A DNA stretch of 64,000 nt from Phytohabitans maris (GCF_031085175.1 NZ_JAVHUY010000017.1:62001-126000); one strand, 5' to 3'. Positions 7,956 through 15,504 are shown, numbered from the stretch's first letter. Notes: generated by a model from the sequence alone, not told the origin. Program-made: numbers and translations.

Positions 7956-8900
7956 TCACCAGACCGGGCGGATCGCGCCGACCGGCTCGCCGCCGCCCAG
8001 GACCGGCACCTCGGCCACGCCGGCGGGTGCGTCGACGCCGAGCCGGCGCAGGGCCGAGAGCAGCACGGGCAGGCGCGGGCGCGGCGCACCGTCCTCGATC
8101 TTCATGGCCACCGCGCCAACGTCCGGGATCGCCACGGCCAGCACGCCTTCGGCGCCGCCCTTCGACAGCAGGCCCGGTACGGCCCGCATGATCCGGGTGT
8201 CCTCGGCGCCCGTACCGGCGACCACCTCCGGGTTGGCCCGCATCGCGTCGGCGACCGTCCGCTCGATCGAGCCCTGCCCGCCCGACACCAGTCGCAGGTA
8301 GGCGGAGGCGAGCCCGGCCAGCGACGCCGAGAGCACCGGCGCGCCGCACCCGTCCACACCCACCGCCGCGGCCGGCTCGCCGGTGAGTTGCTCGACCGTC
8401 GCCCGTATCCGGATCTGCAGCGGGTGCTCGGGCAGCCAGTACTCCTCCAGCGACCATCCGGACGCCACGCAGGTCAGGAGCATGCCGGTGTGCTTGCCGG
8501 AGCAGTTCATCTGCACCCGCGAGCGCCCACCCCCGGCCCGCAGCACCGCCTCGGCGGTCGGCTGGTGCAGCGGCAGGTCGGGCGGGCAGCGCAGCGCGCT
8601 CTCGTCGAGCCCGGCGCTGCGCAGCAGGGCGCGTACCCGGGCCACGTGAAAGTCCTCGCCGAAGTGGCTGGCGCAGACCAGCGCGAGGTCGGCCGGGTCG
8701 ACCAGGCGCAGCCCGGAGCGGAGCATGCCGATGGCCTGCAGCGGCTTGCTGGCGGAGCGCGGGAAGATCGGCGACTTTACGTCACCGGCCGAGTCGAGCA
8801 CCGCCCCGCCCGCGTCGAGCACCACCACCGAGCCGCGGTGCAGGCCCTCCACGAACCCCGATCGAACGACCTCGGCGAGCGGCACCCCGCCGCCGGTCAT
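7956..8900 (-). CDS. L-asparaginase II family protein
   Basis: 314-aa member of the asparaginase II family (PF06089), expected to hydrolyse L-asparagine to aspartate and ammonia. Visible family blocks: EVVRSGFVEGLHRGSVVVLD near the N-terminus, FPRSASKPLQAIGM (about 45-58), CASHFGED, MNCSGKHTGML (about 130) and VDGCGAPV (about 180). It is the last gene of a leftward set that starts at the nur-like gene; its ATG overlaps the BKACE stop by 4 nt (ATGA), so it is translationally coupled. No signal peptide is seen, so it is cytoplasmic. Function is from family; the physiological substrate is not proven. Confidence 0.88.
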   Translation of the reverse strand: MTGGGVPLAEVVRSGFVEGLHRGSVVVLDAGGAVLDSAGDVKSPIFPRSASKPLQAIGMLRSGLRLVDPADLALVCASHFGEDFHVARVRALLRSAGLDESALRCPPDLPLHQPTAEAVLRAGGGRSRVQMNCSGKHTGMLLTCVASGWSLEEYWLPEHPLQIRIRATVEQLTGEPAAAVGVDGCGAPVLSASLAGLASAYLRLVSGGQGSIERTVADAMRANPEVVAGTGAEDTRIMRAVPGLLSKGGAEGVLAVAIPDVGAVAMKIEDGAPRPRLPVLLSALRRLGVDAPAGVAEVPVLGGGEPVGAIRPVW

Positions 8901-9733
8901 GCCCGCCCCGGTACGCCGAGCAGGGCGCGGGCCTGCGCGGGGGTGAGCGGCGGGCGCTGGGCGAGCTGGGCGAAGCCGACGGCGCGGGCCACGAGCTGCA
9001 TGTTGGACTCGACCGGGCGGCCCTTCGCGTACGTGATCGTGTCTTCCATCCCGACTCGCAGGTGGCCGCCGGTCGAGAGCGAGGCGAGCATGACCGGGAC
9101 CGTCGAACGCCCGATGCCGGTGGCCGAAAACGTCGTGCCCTCCGGCAGGTCGCGCATCGCCTGGCGGCAGGCGACCAGCGCCTCGGTGGTGCCGGGCATC
9201 CCGCCGGGCACACCCATCACCAGGTCGACGTGCACGTGGCCGCCGGCCGGCAGGCCGTGCTTGTCGAGCAGGCGCTGGAGTGCGGTGAGGTGGCCGAGGT
9301 CGAAGATCTCGTACTCCGGCACGATGCCCCGATCGCGCATCCGCGTGTGCAGCTCGACGACGAACTCCCAGCGGTTCATGAAGACGTCGTCGCCGAAGTT
9401 GACGGTGCCCATCGTGCACGAGGCCATGTCCGGGTCGGCGTCGAGCACGGCGAGCCGGTCGGCCTCGGGATCGGTCACGGCGCCACCCGACGACAGCTGC
9501 ACGATCAGGTCGGAGGTGTCGCGCAGCGCCGCCACGGTGGCCCGCAGCCGCCCCAGGTCGAGCGTCGGGCGCGCCTCGTCGTCGCGGATGTGCACGTGGA
9601 TCACGCTCGCGCCGAGTGCCTCGCACTCTTTAGCCGTGACGACCAGCTCTTCCAGCGTCACCGGCAGCGCCGGTACATCCGCCTTGGACGACTCCGCGCC
9701 GGTGGGCGCGACCGTGATCAACGTTCCCGTCAT
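8897..9733 (-). CDS. BKACE (DUF849) beta-keto acid cleavage enzyme
   Basis: 278-aa TIM-barrel Zn enzyme of the 3-keto-5-aminohexanoate cleavage family, which condenses a beta-keto acid with acetyl-CoA to give acetoacetate and a CoA ester. Metal and catalytic residues line up with the characterised Kce enzyme: Glu14, His46 and His48 (IHVHIRDD) are at the same numbers; HVHVDLVMGVPGG and the MEDTITYAKGRP region follow. The actual beta-keto acid cannot be predicted. Start is 4 nt after the ygfZ stop and its stop overlaps the asparaginase ATG, so it belongs to a tight operon with both. Confidence 0.87.
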   Translation of the reverse strand: MTGTLITVAPTGAESSKADVPALPVTLEELVVTAKECEALGASVIHVHIRDDEARPTLDLGRLRATVAALRDTSDLIVQLSSGGAVTDPEADRLAVLDADPDMASCTMGTVNFGDDVFMNRWEFVVELHTRMRDRGIVPEYEIFDLGHLTALQRLLDKHGLPAGGHVHVDLVMGVPGGMPGTTEALVACRQAMRDLPEGTTFSATGIGRSTVPVMLASLSTGGHLRVGMEDTITYAKGRPVESNMQLVARAVGFAQLAQRPPLTPAQARALLGVPGRA

Positions 9734-9737
9734 CCGC

Positions 9738-10796
9738 TCACTCTAGGTCGATCGCGGCGACCGATTCGCCGATCCGCAGGACCGCGTCGTCGGGCACGTT
9801 TCGCTTCAACACGGCGAGGGCGATCATGCCGAGCTCGAAGTGGCGCAGCGCGGTGCCGACGAAGCCGACCGCGCGCCCCTCCTCGTTGGTCACGGCCGTG
9901 CCCGGCGCCGGCGGCTGGTCGGTGGCCACGCCATCCAGATGCAGGAGTACGAGCCGGCGCGGCGGCCGCCCCAGGTTGTGCACCCGGGCGACGGTCTCCT
10001 GCCCCCGGTAGCAGCCCTTGTCGAGGTGGACCGCCGGCGCGAGCAGGTCGATCTCGGCCGGGATCGTGCGGTGGTCGGTCTCCAGGCCGAGCCGCGGCAC
10101 CCGGGCGGCGACGCGCATCGCCTCGTACGCCCACAGGCCGGCGAGGGGCACGCCGAGCCGCTCGACCACATCGCCGACGGAGTCGCGCGGTACCAGCAGG
10201 TCGATGCCGAGGCGGCCGCGGCGGGCGAACCCGCCCTCGGGCAGCTCACGAACGTCGTACACCGTGGTGGGTGTGGCCGGCACGGAGCCGGCGCTGAACT
10301 TCGGGCCCGGCACCGCGCGGACCTCGGGCTCCTTGAGGTCGGGGACGACCTCGGCGGCGCGCGGCCCGACCAGCGTCAGCACCGCGAGCTCGGCGGTGGC
10401 GTCGCGCGGCTCGACCCGGGTGAGGAAGCGCATCCGGTCCAGGAACGTGAGCAGCTCGCCGGCCGCGCCCGGCTCGGTGTCGAGCCAGGTGGTGGTGCCG
10501 TCCTCGGCGACCTGGGCGTGGTGCTCGACGTGGCCGTGCGGGGAGAGGACGAGCAGCTCGGTGCCCTGTCCGGCGCGGAGGTCGGCGAGGTGCTGGGTGG
10601 TGATGCTGTGCAGCCAGCTGGCCCGCTCCGGCCCGGGTACGGCGACGACGCCCCGGTGCGAGCGGTCGACCAGCCCGACGTCGGTGGCGAGCGTACGCTG
10701 CTCGCGCATCGGGTCGCCGTAGTGCGCCGCCACGCCGGCGTCCCGCGACTCCGGCTCCAGCGCCTCGACGGCGACCGCCCCGGCAGTGTCGATCAT
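9738..10796 (-). CDS. ygfZ: Folate-binding protein YgfZ
   Basis: 352-aa member of the YgfZ/GcvT family, a tetrahydrofolate-dependent factor for iron-sulfur cluster enzyme assembly or repair. The signature KGCYRGQE (about residue 265) with its Cys is intact. An aminomethyltransferase-like N-terminal region (VDRSHRGVVAVPGPERASWLHS) precedes it. The length is typical of actinobacterial forms. The ATG at 10796 overlaps the stop of the Fur-family gene (ATGA), so it is co-translated with that regulator; a longer open frame upstream is only read-through of the regulator and is rejected. The BKACE gene follows after 4 nt. Confidence 0.9.
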   Translation of the reverse strand: MIDTAGAVAVEALEPESRDAGVAAHYGDPMREQRTLATDVGLVDRSHRGVVAVPGPERASWLHSITTQHLADLRAGQGTELLVLSPHGHVEHHAQVAEDGTTTWLDTEPGAAGELLTFLDRMRFLTRVEPRDATAELAVLTLVGPRAAEVVPDLKEPEVRAVPGPKFSAGSVPATPTTVYDVRELPEGGFARRGRLGIDLLVPRDSVGDVVERLGVPLAGLWAYEAMRVAARVPRLGLETDHRTIPAEIDLLAPAVHLDKGCYRGQETVARVHNLGRPPRRLVLLHLDGVATDQPPAPGTAVTNEEGRAVGFVGTALRHFELGMIALAVLKRNVPDDAVLRIGESVAAIDLE

Positions 10797-11215
10797 TTCG
10801 TCTCCCCACAATCCCCGCAGGTGCCAAATAGCGCCACGTGACCGATGTCCAGCCGGAACCCGCGCTCCTTGGCCAGCTCGCCGGCCAGCGGCGCGAGCAC
10901 CTCGGGCTCGATCTCGCTCACCGCACCGCAGTCCCGGCACACGAGGTGGGCGTGCTGGTCCTCGCCCACCGGGTGGTACGTCGGCGACCCGTGCGACAGG
11001 TGCGTATGGGTAACCAACCCGAGGTCCTCGAGTAGTTCCAAGGTGCGGTAGATCGTGGTGATGTTCACGCCGGCGGCCACCTCGCGCACGGCGGTGTGCA
11101 GCTGCTCGGGGGTGGCATGGCCCAGCTCGTGGACGGCCTCCAACACCAGTTGTCGCTGGGCGGTCAGCCGCAGTCCACGGGCCCGCAGGATCTCCGGGAG
11201 GGACGTTTCCGACAC
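10793..11215 (-). CDS. nur: Fur-family metalloregulator, Nur-like
   Basis: 140-aa Fur-family repressor. Winged helix at about 1-80 (RLTAQRQLVLEAV, NITTIYRTLELLEDLGLV) and a metal-binding dimerisation domain with HAHLVCRDCG and FGTCGDC, two CxxC pairs that form a structural zinc site. The order and wording are closest to Streptomyces Nur (nickel-responsive, SCO4180), recalled from memory; plain Fur or Zur is the alternative. The GTG at 11215 lies exactly 6 nt after TATTAT and inside the arm of an inverted repeat, so the transcript is leaderless and probably autoregulated. It heads a four-gene leftward operon (with ygfZ, BKACE and asparaginase). Confidence 0.75.
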   Translation of the reverse strand: MSETSLPEILRARGLRLTAQRQLVLEAVHELGHATPEQLHTAVREVAAGVNITTIYRTLELLEDLGLVTHTHLSHGSPTYHPVGEDQHAHLVCRDCGAVSEIEPEVLAPLAGELAKERGFRLDIGHVALFGTCGDCGETK

Positions 11216-11235
11216 CGCACGATAATAGTGCGGTG
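11213..11235. promoter_or_regulatory. Symmetric divergent leaderless promoter/operator
   Basis: Perfect 8-bp arms CACCGCAC (11213-11220) and GTGCGGTG (11228-11235) around a 7-nt AT-rich core. Read rightward the core gives GATAAT ending 6 nt before the GTG at 11233; read leftward it gives TATTAT ending 6 nt before the GTG at 11215. One core thus serves as the -10 box in both directions, and both start codons lie within the arms. The palindrome is the natural candidate operator for the Fur-family protein encoded to the left. Confidence 0.7.
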
Positions 11236-12000
11236 CAGGCTTCGGTCGTCGCCGTGCTCGGCCGGGGGGTCGTCCCCTCCGGCTCGCCGGTCATGCGTGC
11301 GGATGATCCAGGAGTCCTCGGCGAAGGGCTCTTCGAGACGATGCTCGTTCGCGGCGGGCGCCCCTGGTTGCTCGACGAGCACCTGGCGCGCCTCACCGCC
11401 TCCGCGCCGGCGCTCGGGCTGGCGGTGCCCACGAGCCTGGCCGAGTTCGTGCTCTCGGCCTGCGCCGAGTGGCCGGCCGAGGTCGAGGGCGCGCTGCGGC
11501 TGGTCTGTACGCCGATGACGGCGTTCTGCACGATCAGCCCGGTGCCGCCCCGGACGCTCTCGCTCCGGGTGCGGACCCTGCCGGCGTCGTCCGGGCTGCC
11601 GTTCAAGTCCCTCTCGTACGGCCCGAGCATCATCGCGCGCCGCCAGGCCGCCGCGAGCGGGGTGGACGACGCGCTGTGGATCTCCCCCGACGGGTACGCG
11701 CTGGAGGGGCCGACGGCCAGCCTGGTCTGGCTGGACCGCGACGTCCTCTGCACCGTGCCGCCCTCGGCCGGGGTGCTGCCTGGCGTGACCGCGGCCTGGC
11801 TGCTGGCTCAGGCGCCATCGCTGGGCTGGCGGGCCGAGCAGCGCGTGATCAGCCTCGCCGACCTGCACGCGATGTCCGGCGTCTGGCTGGCGTCGTCGGT
11901 GCGCGGGCTGGCCGAGATCCGGGTGCTGGACGGGATCGAGATGCTCCCGTCGCCGCACACCGAGCTGCTGCGCTCGCTGGTCAGCCACCCACCCGGATGA
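11233..12000 (+). CDS. pabC: Aminodeoxychorismate lyase-like PLP enzyme (class IV aminotransferase)
   Basis: 255-aa fold-type IV PLP enzyme. Likely 4-amino-4-deoxychorismate lyase (p-aminobenzoate, folate pathway), with branched-chain or D-amino acid aminotransferase as alternatives. Seen: GLFETMLVRGGRPWLLDEHLARL (about 31-53), catalytic Lys in PFKSLSYG (about 120), the EG-x-x-S PLP contact (ALEGPTASLVWL, about 157) and LPGVTAAWLL. The GTG at 11233 is leaderless from the shared divergent promoter. The folate theme fits the YgfZ gene on the other side of the promoter. It converges with and overlaps nitrobindin by 20 nt. Confidence 0.78.
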   Translation: MQASVVAVLGRGVVPSGSPVMRADDPGVLGEGLFETMLVRGGRPWLLDEHLARLTASAPALGLAVPTSLAEFVLSACAEWPAEVEGALRLVCTPMTAFCTISPVPPRTLSLRVRTLPASSGLPFKSLSYGPSIIARRQAAASGVDDALWISPDGYALEGPTASLVWLDRDVLCTVPPSAGVLPGVTAAWLLAQAPSLGWRAEQRVISLADLHAMSGVWLASSVRGLAEIRVLDGIEMLPSPHTELLRSLVSHPPG

Positions 12001-12571
12001 GCCGGGCGGACAGGTGCGGGGAGAGGCCGTGGCCGACGGCGGCCATGTCCTGGGCGTACAGCAGCGCGCCCTCGACGATGCCGTAGAGCCGGTGGCCGGC
12101 GGTGACCTCCTTGGCCGTGGAGGTGCGCAGCACCGCGTCGGTCGCCATCTCGAGCTGGGTGCCGTTGACCCGGCCCAGGTAGAGCTCCATGATCCCGGTG
12201 GGGTTGGTGATCAGCGCCTCGACCTCGTCGGTCGCGCGGCCGTCTTCGAGCACCGGCCGCAGCCAGCCGACCTCGCGCATCGCCGGGCGCACCGGCTTGC
12301 TCTGCTCGTCGAGGATCCAGGCCCGCGCCGCGTAGTGCAGGAACGGCCGCCCGTCGTGGCTGATCCGGATCTCCTGCGCGTAGTCGAAGTCTTCGATCGT
12401 CGGGAAGCCGCCCTTGCCGCGCCCGCGCCACTCGCCGACGTACGGCAGGAGGGCCAGCAGCGCGGGATGCAGATCGGGCCCGGTGCGCAGGTCGTGGGTG
12501 TCCTCGAACGGGTACGGGTCGACCGGTGGCGCGTTGAGCCAGGGCGGGGGTCCGAGCGGGTTGTCAGTCAC
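11981..12571 (-). CDS. Nitrobindin-family heme protein (FABP-like, THAP4 type)
   Basis: 196-aa ten-stranded beta-barrel of the nitrobindin family, a ferric-heme protein linked to peroxynitrite or NO chemistry. The family signature GEWRGRGKGGFPTIEDF (GxWxGxGxG) is at about residue 47, and the probable heme-ligand His lies near the C-terminal LYGIVEGALLYAQDM segment. GTG at 12571 overlaps the stop of a tiny upstream membrane-protein gene (GTGA), so translation is coupled. It overlaps the convergent pabC-like gene by 20 nt at the 3' end. Cytoplasmic; the physiological role is inferred from family only. Confidence 0.87.
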   Translation of the reverse strand: MTDNPLGPPPWLNAPPVDPYPFEDTHDLRTGPDLHPALLALLPYVGEWRGRGKGGFPTIEDFDYAQEIRISHDGRPFLHYAARAWILDEQSKPVRPAMREVGWLRPVLEDGRATDEVEALITNPTGIMELYLGRVNGTQLEMATDAVLRTSTAKEVTAGHRLYGIVEGALLYAQDMAAVGHGLSPHLSARLIRVGG

Positions 12572-12672
12572 CAGCGTCCTCTTGAGATGCGCACGGCCAG
12601 GTAGACGAGGCCACCGGCGAGCAGCCCCAAGCCCGCGACCAGCAGGCTGACGAACCCGATCTCGGTAACCAT
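12568..12672 (-). CDS. Small single-pass membrane protein (34 aa)
   Basis: 34-codon gene from the ATG at 12672 to a TGA that overlaps the nitrobindin GTG by 4 nt. The product starts MVTEIGFVSLLVAGLGLLAG, then VYLAVR, and ends ISRGRW: one transmembrane helix (about 5-27) with a basic C-terminal tail that should stay in the cytoplasm. On the minus strand TAAGAT lies 9 nt before the ATG, giving a near-leaderless start. The coupling and clean membrane-helix pattern make this a real gene rather than chance. Function is unknown; it may help express, or anchor, the heme protein encoded next to it (inference). Confidence 0.7.
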   Translation of the reverse strand: MVTEIGFVSLLVAGLGLLAGGLVYLAVRISRGRW

Positions 12673-12714
12673 GACTGGGCCATCTTATGACCAGCACTGC
12701 CTATGCTGATCGGC

Positions 12715-13077
12715 ATGGCTCGTTCTCTGGTCGTGAAAGTAACCGCGGGGACGGATTCGCCCGAGCGGTGCGCGCAGGCCTTTACGGTGGCGGCCACGGC
12801 GGTGGCGGCCGGGGTCGATGTCTCGCTCTGGCTGACCGGCGAGTCGGCGTGGTTCGCGCTGCCCCTGCGGGCGGCGGAGTTCACACTGCCGTATTCGGCG
12901 CCGCTGCCGGACCTGCTCGACACCGTGCTCGCCGGCGGCCGGGTGACGCTCTGCTCCCAGTGCGCCGCCCGGCGCGAGATCACCGAAGAGGACGTGCTGG
13001 ACGGCGTGCGGATCGCCGGCGCCGCGGTCTTCGTCGAGGAGGCGCTGGCCGAGGGGGCCCAGGCGCTCGTCTACTGA
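12715..13077 (+). CDS. DsrE/F-like family protein
   Basis: 120-aa protein of the DsrE/DsrF fold, a family used in sulfur relay and persulfide handling. Visible: RSLVVKVTAGTDSPERCAQAFTVA near the start (nucleotide-binding-like first strand and helix), VDVSLWLTGESAWFALP, and a Cys pair in LCSQCAARREI (about 82-90) that could carry persulfide. The ATG at 12715 is chosen because TATGCT ends 7 nt upstream; an in-frame ATG at 12703 is the alternative. It is divergent from the small membrane protein gene. The specific partner is unknown. Confidence 0.82.
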   Translation: MARSLVVKVTAGTDSPERCAQAFTVAATAVAAGVDVSLWLTGESAWFALPLRAAEFTLPYSAPLPDLLDTVLAGGRVTLCSQCAARREITEEDVLDGVRIAGAAVFVEEALAEGAQALVY

Positions 13078-13119
13078 ACGACTCCGCGCCCCGGTGAGTT
13101 AGCCCACAGTTAGCAGTTT

Positions 13120-13151
13120 GCTTGCAAAAGCAAGCGCGGCGGGCGTACGGT
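13120..13151 (+). promoter_or_regulatory. Palindrome overlapping the promoter of the HTH regulator
   Basis: GCTTGC (13120-13125), AAAA, GCAAGC (13130-13135) is a perfect palindrome. It overlaps a candidate -35 (TTGCAA, 13122-13127), which is followed after 18 nt by TACGGT (13146-13151) and, 7 nt later, the ATG at 13159. A repressor on the palindrome would block this promoter; the HTH protein encoded just downstream is the obvious candidate for autoregulation. Confidence 0.55.
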
Positions 13152-13158
13152 CGGGTGC

Positions 13159-13689
13159 ATGGCCACTCCGAAGGATCTGCCCCGCGACATCGGCGGGTTC
13201 ATCCGTGACCTGCGGCGCAATGCCAAGATTTCGCTGCGGCAGCTCGCCGACCAGGCCGGGGTCAGCAACCCTTACCTGAGCCAGGTCGAGCGCGGCCTGC
13301 GCAAGCCGAGCGCCGAGGTGCTCCAGCAGTTGGCCAGCGCCCTGCGCGTCTCCACCCCGGTGATGTACCTGCGGGCCGGGCTGCTCGACGCGCTGGACGC
13401 CAAGGAGGGGCAGGGCGTGCTCGCCGCGATCGCGGCGGACCCGGACCTCACGCTGTCGCAGAAGCAGTCGCTGAGCCAGATCTACGAGACGTTCCGCCGG
13501 GAGAACGCTCGCACCGCCGACGAGTCCGGGCCGGACGCGGCGGATTCGCCGACCGCCACCCCCGAGTCCGGCTCCGACTCGCCGATCGCCCCGCCCGCGC
13601 AGACCGCCACCCCCGAGCCCGCGAAGAAGACCGTGAAGAAAGCGGTCAAGAAGACGGTCGCAACCGCGGCCAAGGAGGAGAACCAATGA
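13159..13689 (+). CDS. XRE-family HTH regulator with Lys/Ala-rich tail
   Basis: 176-aa DNA-binding protein. N-terminal HTH_XRE domain (about 10-70: LRRNAKISLRQLADQAGVS, NPYLSQVERGLRKPS), a short helical middle part (about 75-115), then a low-complexity Ser/Pro/Thr stretch and a Lys-rich tail KKTVKKAVKKTVATAAK. The tail resembles the histone-H1-like C-terminus of HbhA, encoded just downstream. This is the counterpart of M. tuberculosis Rv0474 upstream of hbhA (recalled). It is near-leaderless (TACGGT 7 nt upstream) with a palindrome over the -35, so autoregulation is likely. Its stop overlaps the next ATG by 4 nt. Confidence 0.87.
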   Translation: MATPKDLPRDIGGFIRDLRRNAKISLRQLADQAGVSNPYLSQVERGLRKPSAEVLQQLASALRVSTPVMYLRAGLLDALDAKEGQGVLAAIAADPDLTLSQKQSLSQIYETFRRENARTADESGPDAADSPTATPESGSDSPIAPPAQTATPEPAKKTVKKAVKKTVATAAKEENQ

Positions 13690-14210
13690 CCGAGCAGACC
13701 AAGCAGACCCGCATCCCCGGGCCGCTCTACGCCGCCGCCGGCGCCGGTGACCTGGCGTACCAGCAGCTGCGCAAGCTGCCGGCCGTGGTCAACGAGCTGA
13801 GTGGCAAGGCCGCCGCCGGCAGCGTCGACCTGCGCGCCCGGGCGGTCGCCACGCTCCGGGCCGCCAACACCACCGCGACCAGCCTGCGTGACCGGGCCGC
13901 GACGACCGACTTCGACGCCGACCGCCTGCGCGCGGTCGCCCGCCGCAACGTCGCCGCCCTCGCGGCCGGTGCGCACGCCGCCCAGGAGCGCGCGATCGCG
14001 CTCTACGACCAGCTCGTCGCGCACGGCGAGCGCGTGGTCGGCACCGGCGTGGTCCGCACCGCCGACGCGGTCAACTCCGACATCGAGGCGACCGAGCCGC
14101 CGGCCGAGGTGACCGCCGCTCCGGCCAGCGAGCCCGCGGACGAGACCGAGGAGAAGCCGGCCGCCAAGGCGGCCAAGGCCACCAAGCGCACCCGCCCGGT
14201 CGCGAAGTAA
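13686..14210 (+). CDS. hbhA: HbhA-like protein
   Basis: 174-aa protein resembling mycobacterial heparin-binding hemagglutinin: a largely alpha-helical, probably coiled-coil body (about 15-120) and a Lys/Ala/Pro-rich C-terminus (KPAAKAAKATKRTRPVAK). Mycobacterial HbhA binds glycans and is also linked to lipid inclusions and to intermediate filament-like structures. In a free-living actinomycete the role is open. The N-terminus (RIPGPLYAAAGAGDLAYQQL) matches the conserved start of the family. Coupled to the HTH gene by an ATGA overlap. The Lys-rich tail is shorter than in M. tuberculosis HbhA (199 aa). Confidence 0.8.
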   Translation: MTEQTKQTRIPGPLYAAAGAGDLAYQQLRKLPAVVNELSGKAAAGSVDLRARAVATLRAANTTATSLRDRAATTDFDADRLRAVARRNVAALAAGAHAAQERAIALYDQLVAHGERVVGTGVVRTADAVNSDIEATEPPAEVTAAPASEPADETEEKPAAKAAKATKRTRPVAK

Positions 14211-14279
14211 CTCAGCGCAACGTTCGACGGGCGCCGGCAGGGCATGGCCCGGCCGGCGCCCGCGGCTAAGCTTTGACTC

Positions 14280-14594
14280 ATGGCCATCACCGCGCCGCTG
14301 TTCTACCTCGACGTTCGGTACGTCATCGACATGGCGCTGCTCATCTTCGCCCTGGTGATCGAGGGCGTGGCGCTCGTGCACTGCCTCACCCAGCGGTCCG
14401 ACGCGTTCCCGGCGATCGGCACGATCCCGAAGGGTGCCTGGCTGGCCATCCTCGGCGTGTCCCTCCTGCTGACACTCTTCTTCTTCAGCGCGGTCAACAT
14501 CTTCGGCCTGATCGGCATCGCCGCCGCCTCCGTCTACCTGCTCGACGTACGTGTCGGCCTGCGTGACCTGACGGACGGTAAGGGCTTCTGGTGA
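14280..14594 (+). CDS. DUF2516 membrane protein
   Basis: 104-aa protein of the DUF2516 family (Rv0476 counterpart, recalled). It has three predicted transmembrane helices (about 12-35, 52-72 and 75-95). The ATG at 14280 follows TAAGCT by 7 nt, so it is likely transcribed from its own near-leaderless promoter rather than only from the hbhA unit. The last codons TGG TGA overlap the GTG of the following hydrolase gene by 4 nt. Function is unknown. Confidence 0.88.
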   Translation: MAITAPLFYLDVRYVIDMALLIFALVIEGVALVHCLTQRSDAFPAIGTIPKGAWLAILGVSLLLTLFFFSAVNIFGLIGIAAASVYLLDVRVGLRDLTDGKGFW

Positions 14595-15478
14595 GAGACT
14601 TCCGCTGGCCGCCGCCGCCCGACGGTGGCCCGCGGACGTACGGTCCGGGGCCCTCGGCGCCGCGCACCGGCCGCCCCGCCCTGCCCGAGCCGGCGACCGA
14701 GCTGGTCACCACCCCGCACGGCGTACGGCTGGAGCGGCTCGTATCGGGCTCGGGCGACCCGGCGACCGTCTTCGCGCACGGGTTCGCCACCGGCATCGGG
14801 GCCACCCGGCCGCTCGGCAGCGCGGTCAACGGGCGCAAGGTCTTCTTCCAGTTTCGTGGCCACGGGCGGTCAGATCCGCCGAGCGCCCCACTGACGTACG
14901 GCGACCTGGCGCGCGACCTGCGGGCGATCGCCGACCTCTCCGGCGCGACCCGTGCGGTGGGAGCCAGCCTCGGCGCCGGCGCGCTGTGTCACCTGCTGGC
15001 GCAGAGCCCGGAGCGCTTCGAGCGGGTCGTGTTCTTCCTCCCGGCCGTACTCGACGAGCCCCGGACCACAGCGGCGCGCGAGCGGCTGACGGCGCTGGTG
15101 GAGGCGGTGCAGTCGGGCGATGTGTCCACTGTGGCCGACGCGGTCTCGGCCGAGACGCCGCCGGCCGTGCGCAACACCCCCGCCGGCTGGGCCTACCTGC
15201 GGCAGCGCATCGACCAGCTGATGCGCGACGGCCTGGCGCCGGAGCTGGCCGGCCTGGCCGACCAGGCCGCGGTCGCCGACCGGGCCGACCTCGGCGCGGT
15301 GACCGCCCGCGCGCTGGTCATCGGCAGCGGCGGTGACGACCTCCATCCGGCCGCCGTCGCCGAGCAGCTGGCCGCCGCGCTGCCCCGTGCCGAGCTGCAC
15401 CTCTACGACCGGCCCGGCATCCTCTGGACCGAGCGGGCCGACCTGCGCGACCGGATATCAACGTTCCTGAACGACTAG
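14591..15478 (+). CDS. Alpha/beta hydrolase
   Basis: 295-aa alpha/beta-hydrolase fold protein. After a Pro-rich N-terminus (about 1-35) come the oxyanion strand FAHGFATG (about 56-63), the FRGHGRSDPP block (about 82-91) and the nucleophile elbow GASLGAGA with Ser at about 120. An acid in the VIGSGGDDLHP region and a C-terminal His candidate (ELHLYDRPG) could complete the triad. No signal peptide, so cytoplasmic. The GTG at 14591 overlaps the DUF2516 stop. The substrate cannot be inferred; the position corresponds to the Rv0477-area hydrolases only loosely. Confidence 0.85.
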   Translation: MRDFRWPPPPDGGPRTYGPGPSAPRTGRPALPEPATELVTTPHGVRLERLVSGSGDPATVFAHGFATGIGATRPLGSAVNGRKVFFQFRGHGRSDPPSAPLTYGDLARDLRAIADLSGATRAVGASLGAGALCHLLAQSPERFERVVFFLPAVLDEPRTTAARERLTALVEAVQSGDVSTVADAVSAETPPAVRNTPAGWAYLRQRIDQLMRDGLAPELAGLADQAAVADRADLGAVTARALVIGSGGDDLHPAAVAEQLAAALPRAELHLYDRPGILWTERADLRDRISTFLND

Positions 15479-15504
15479 GGTCTGTATCGAAGAGGGACCG
15501 CATC

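Noticed and set aside
9738-11753. 671-codon minus frame that could suggest a long fusion with YgfZ
   Set aside because: The upstream part is antisense to pabC and out of frame with the Fur-family gene. YgfZ starts at the ATG at 10796, coupled to the regulator stop.
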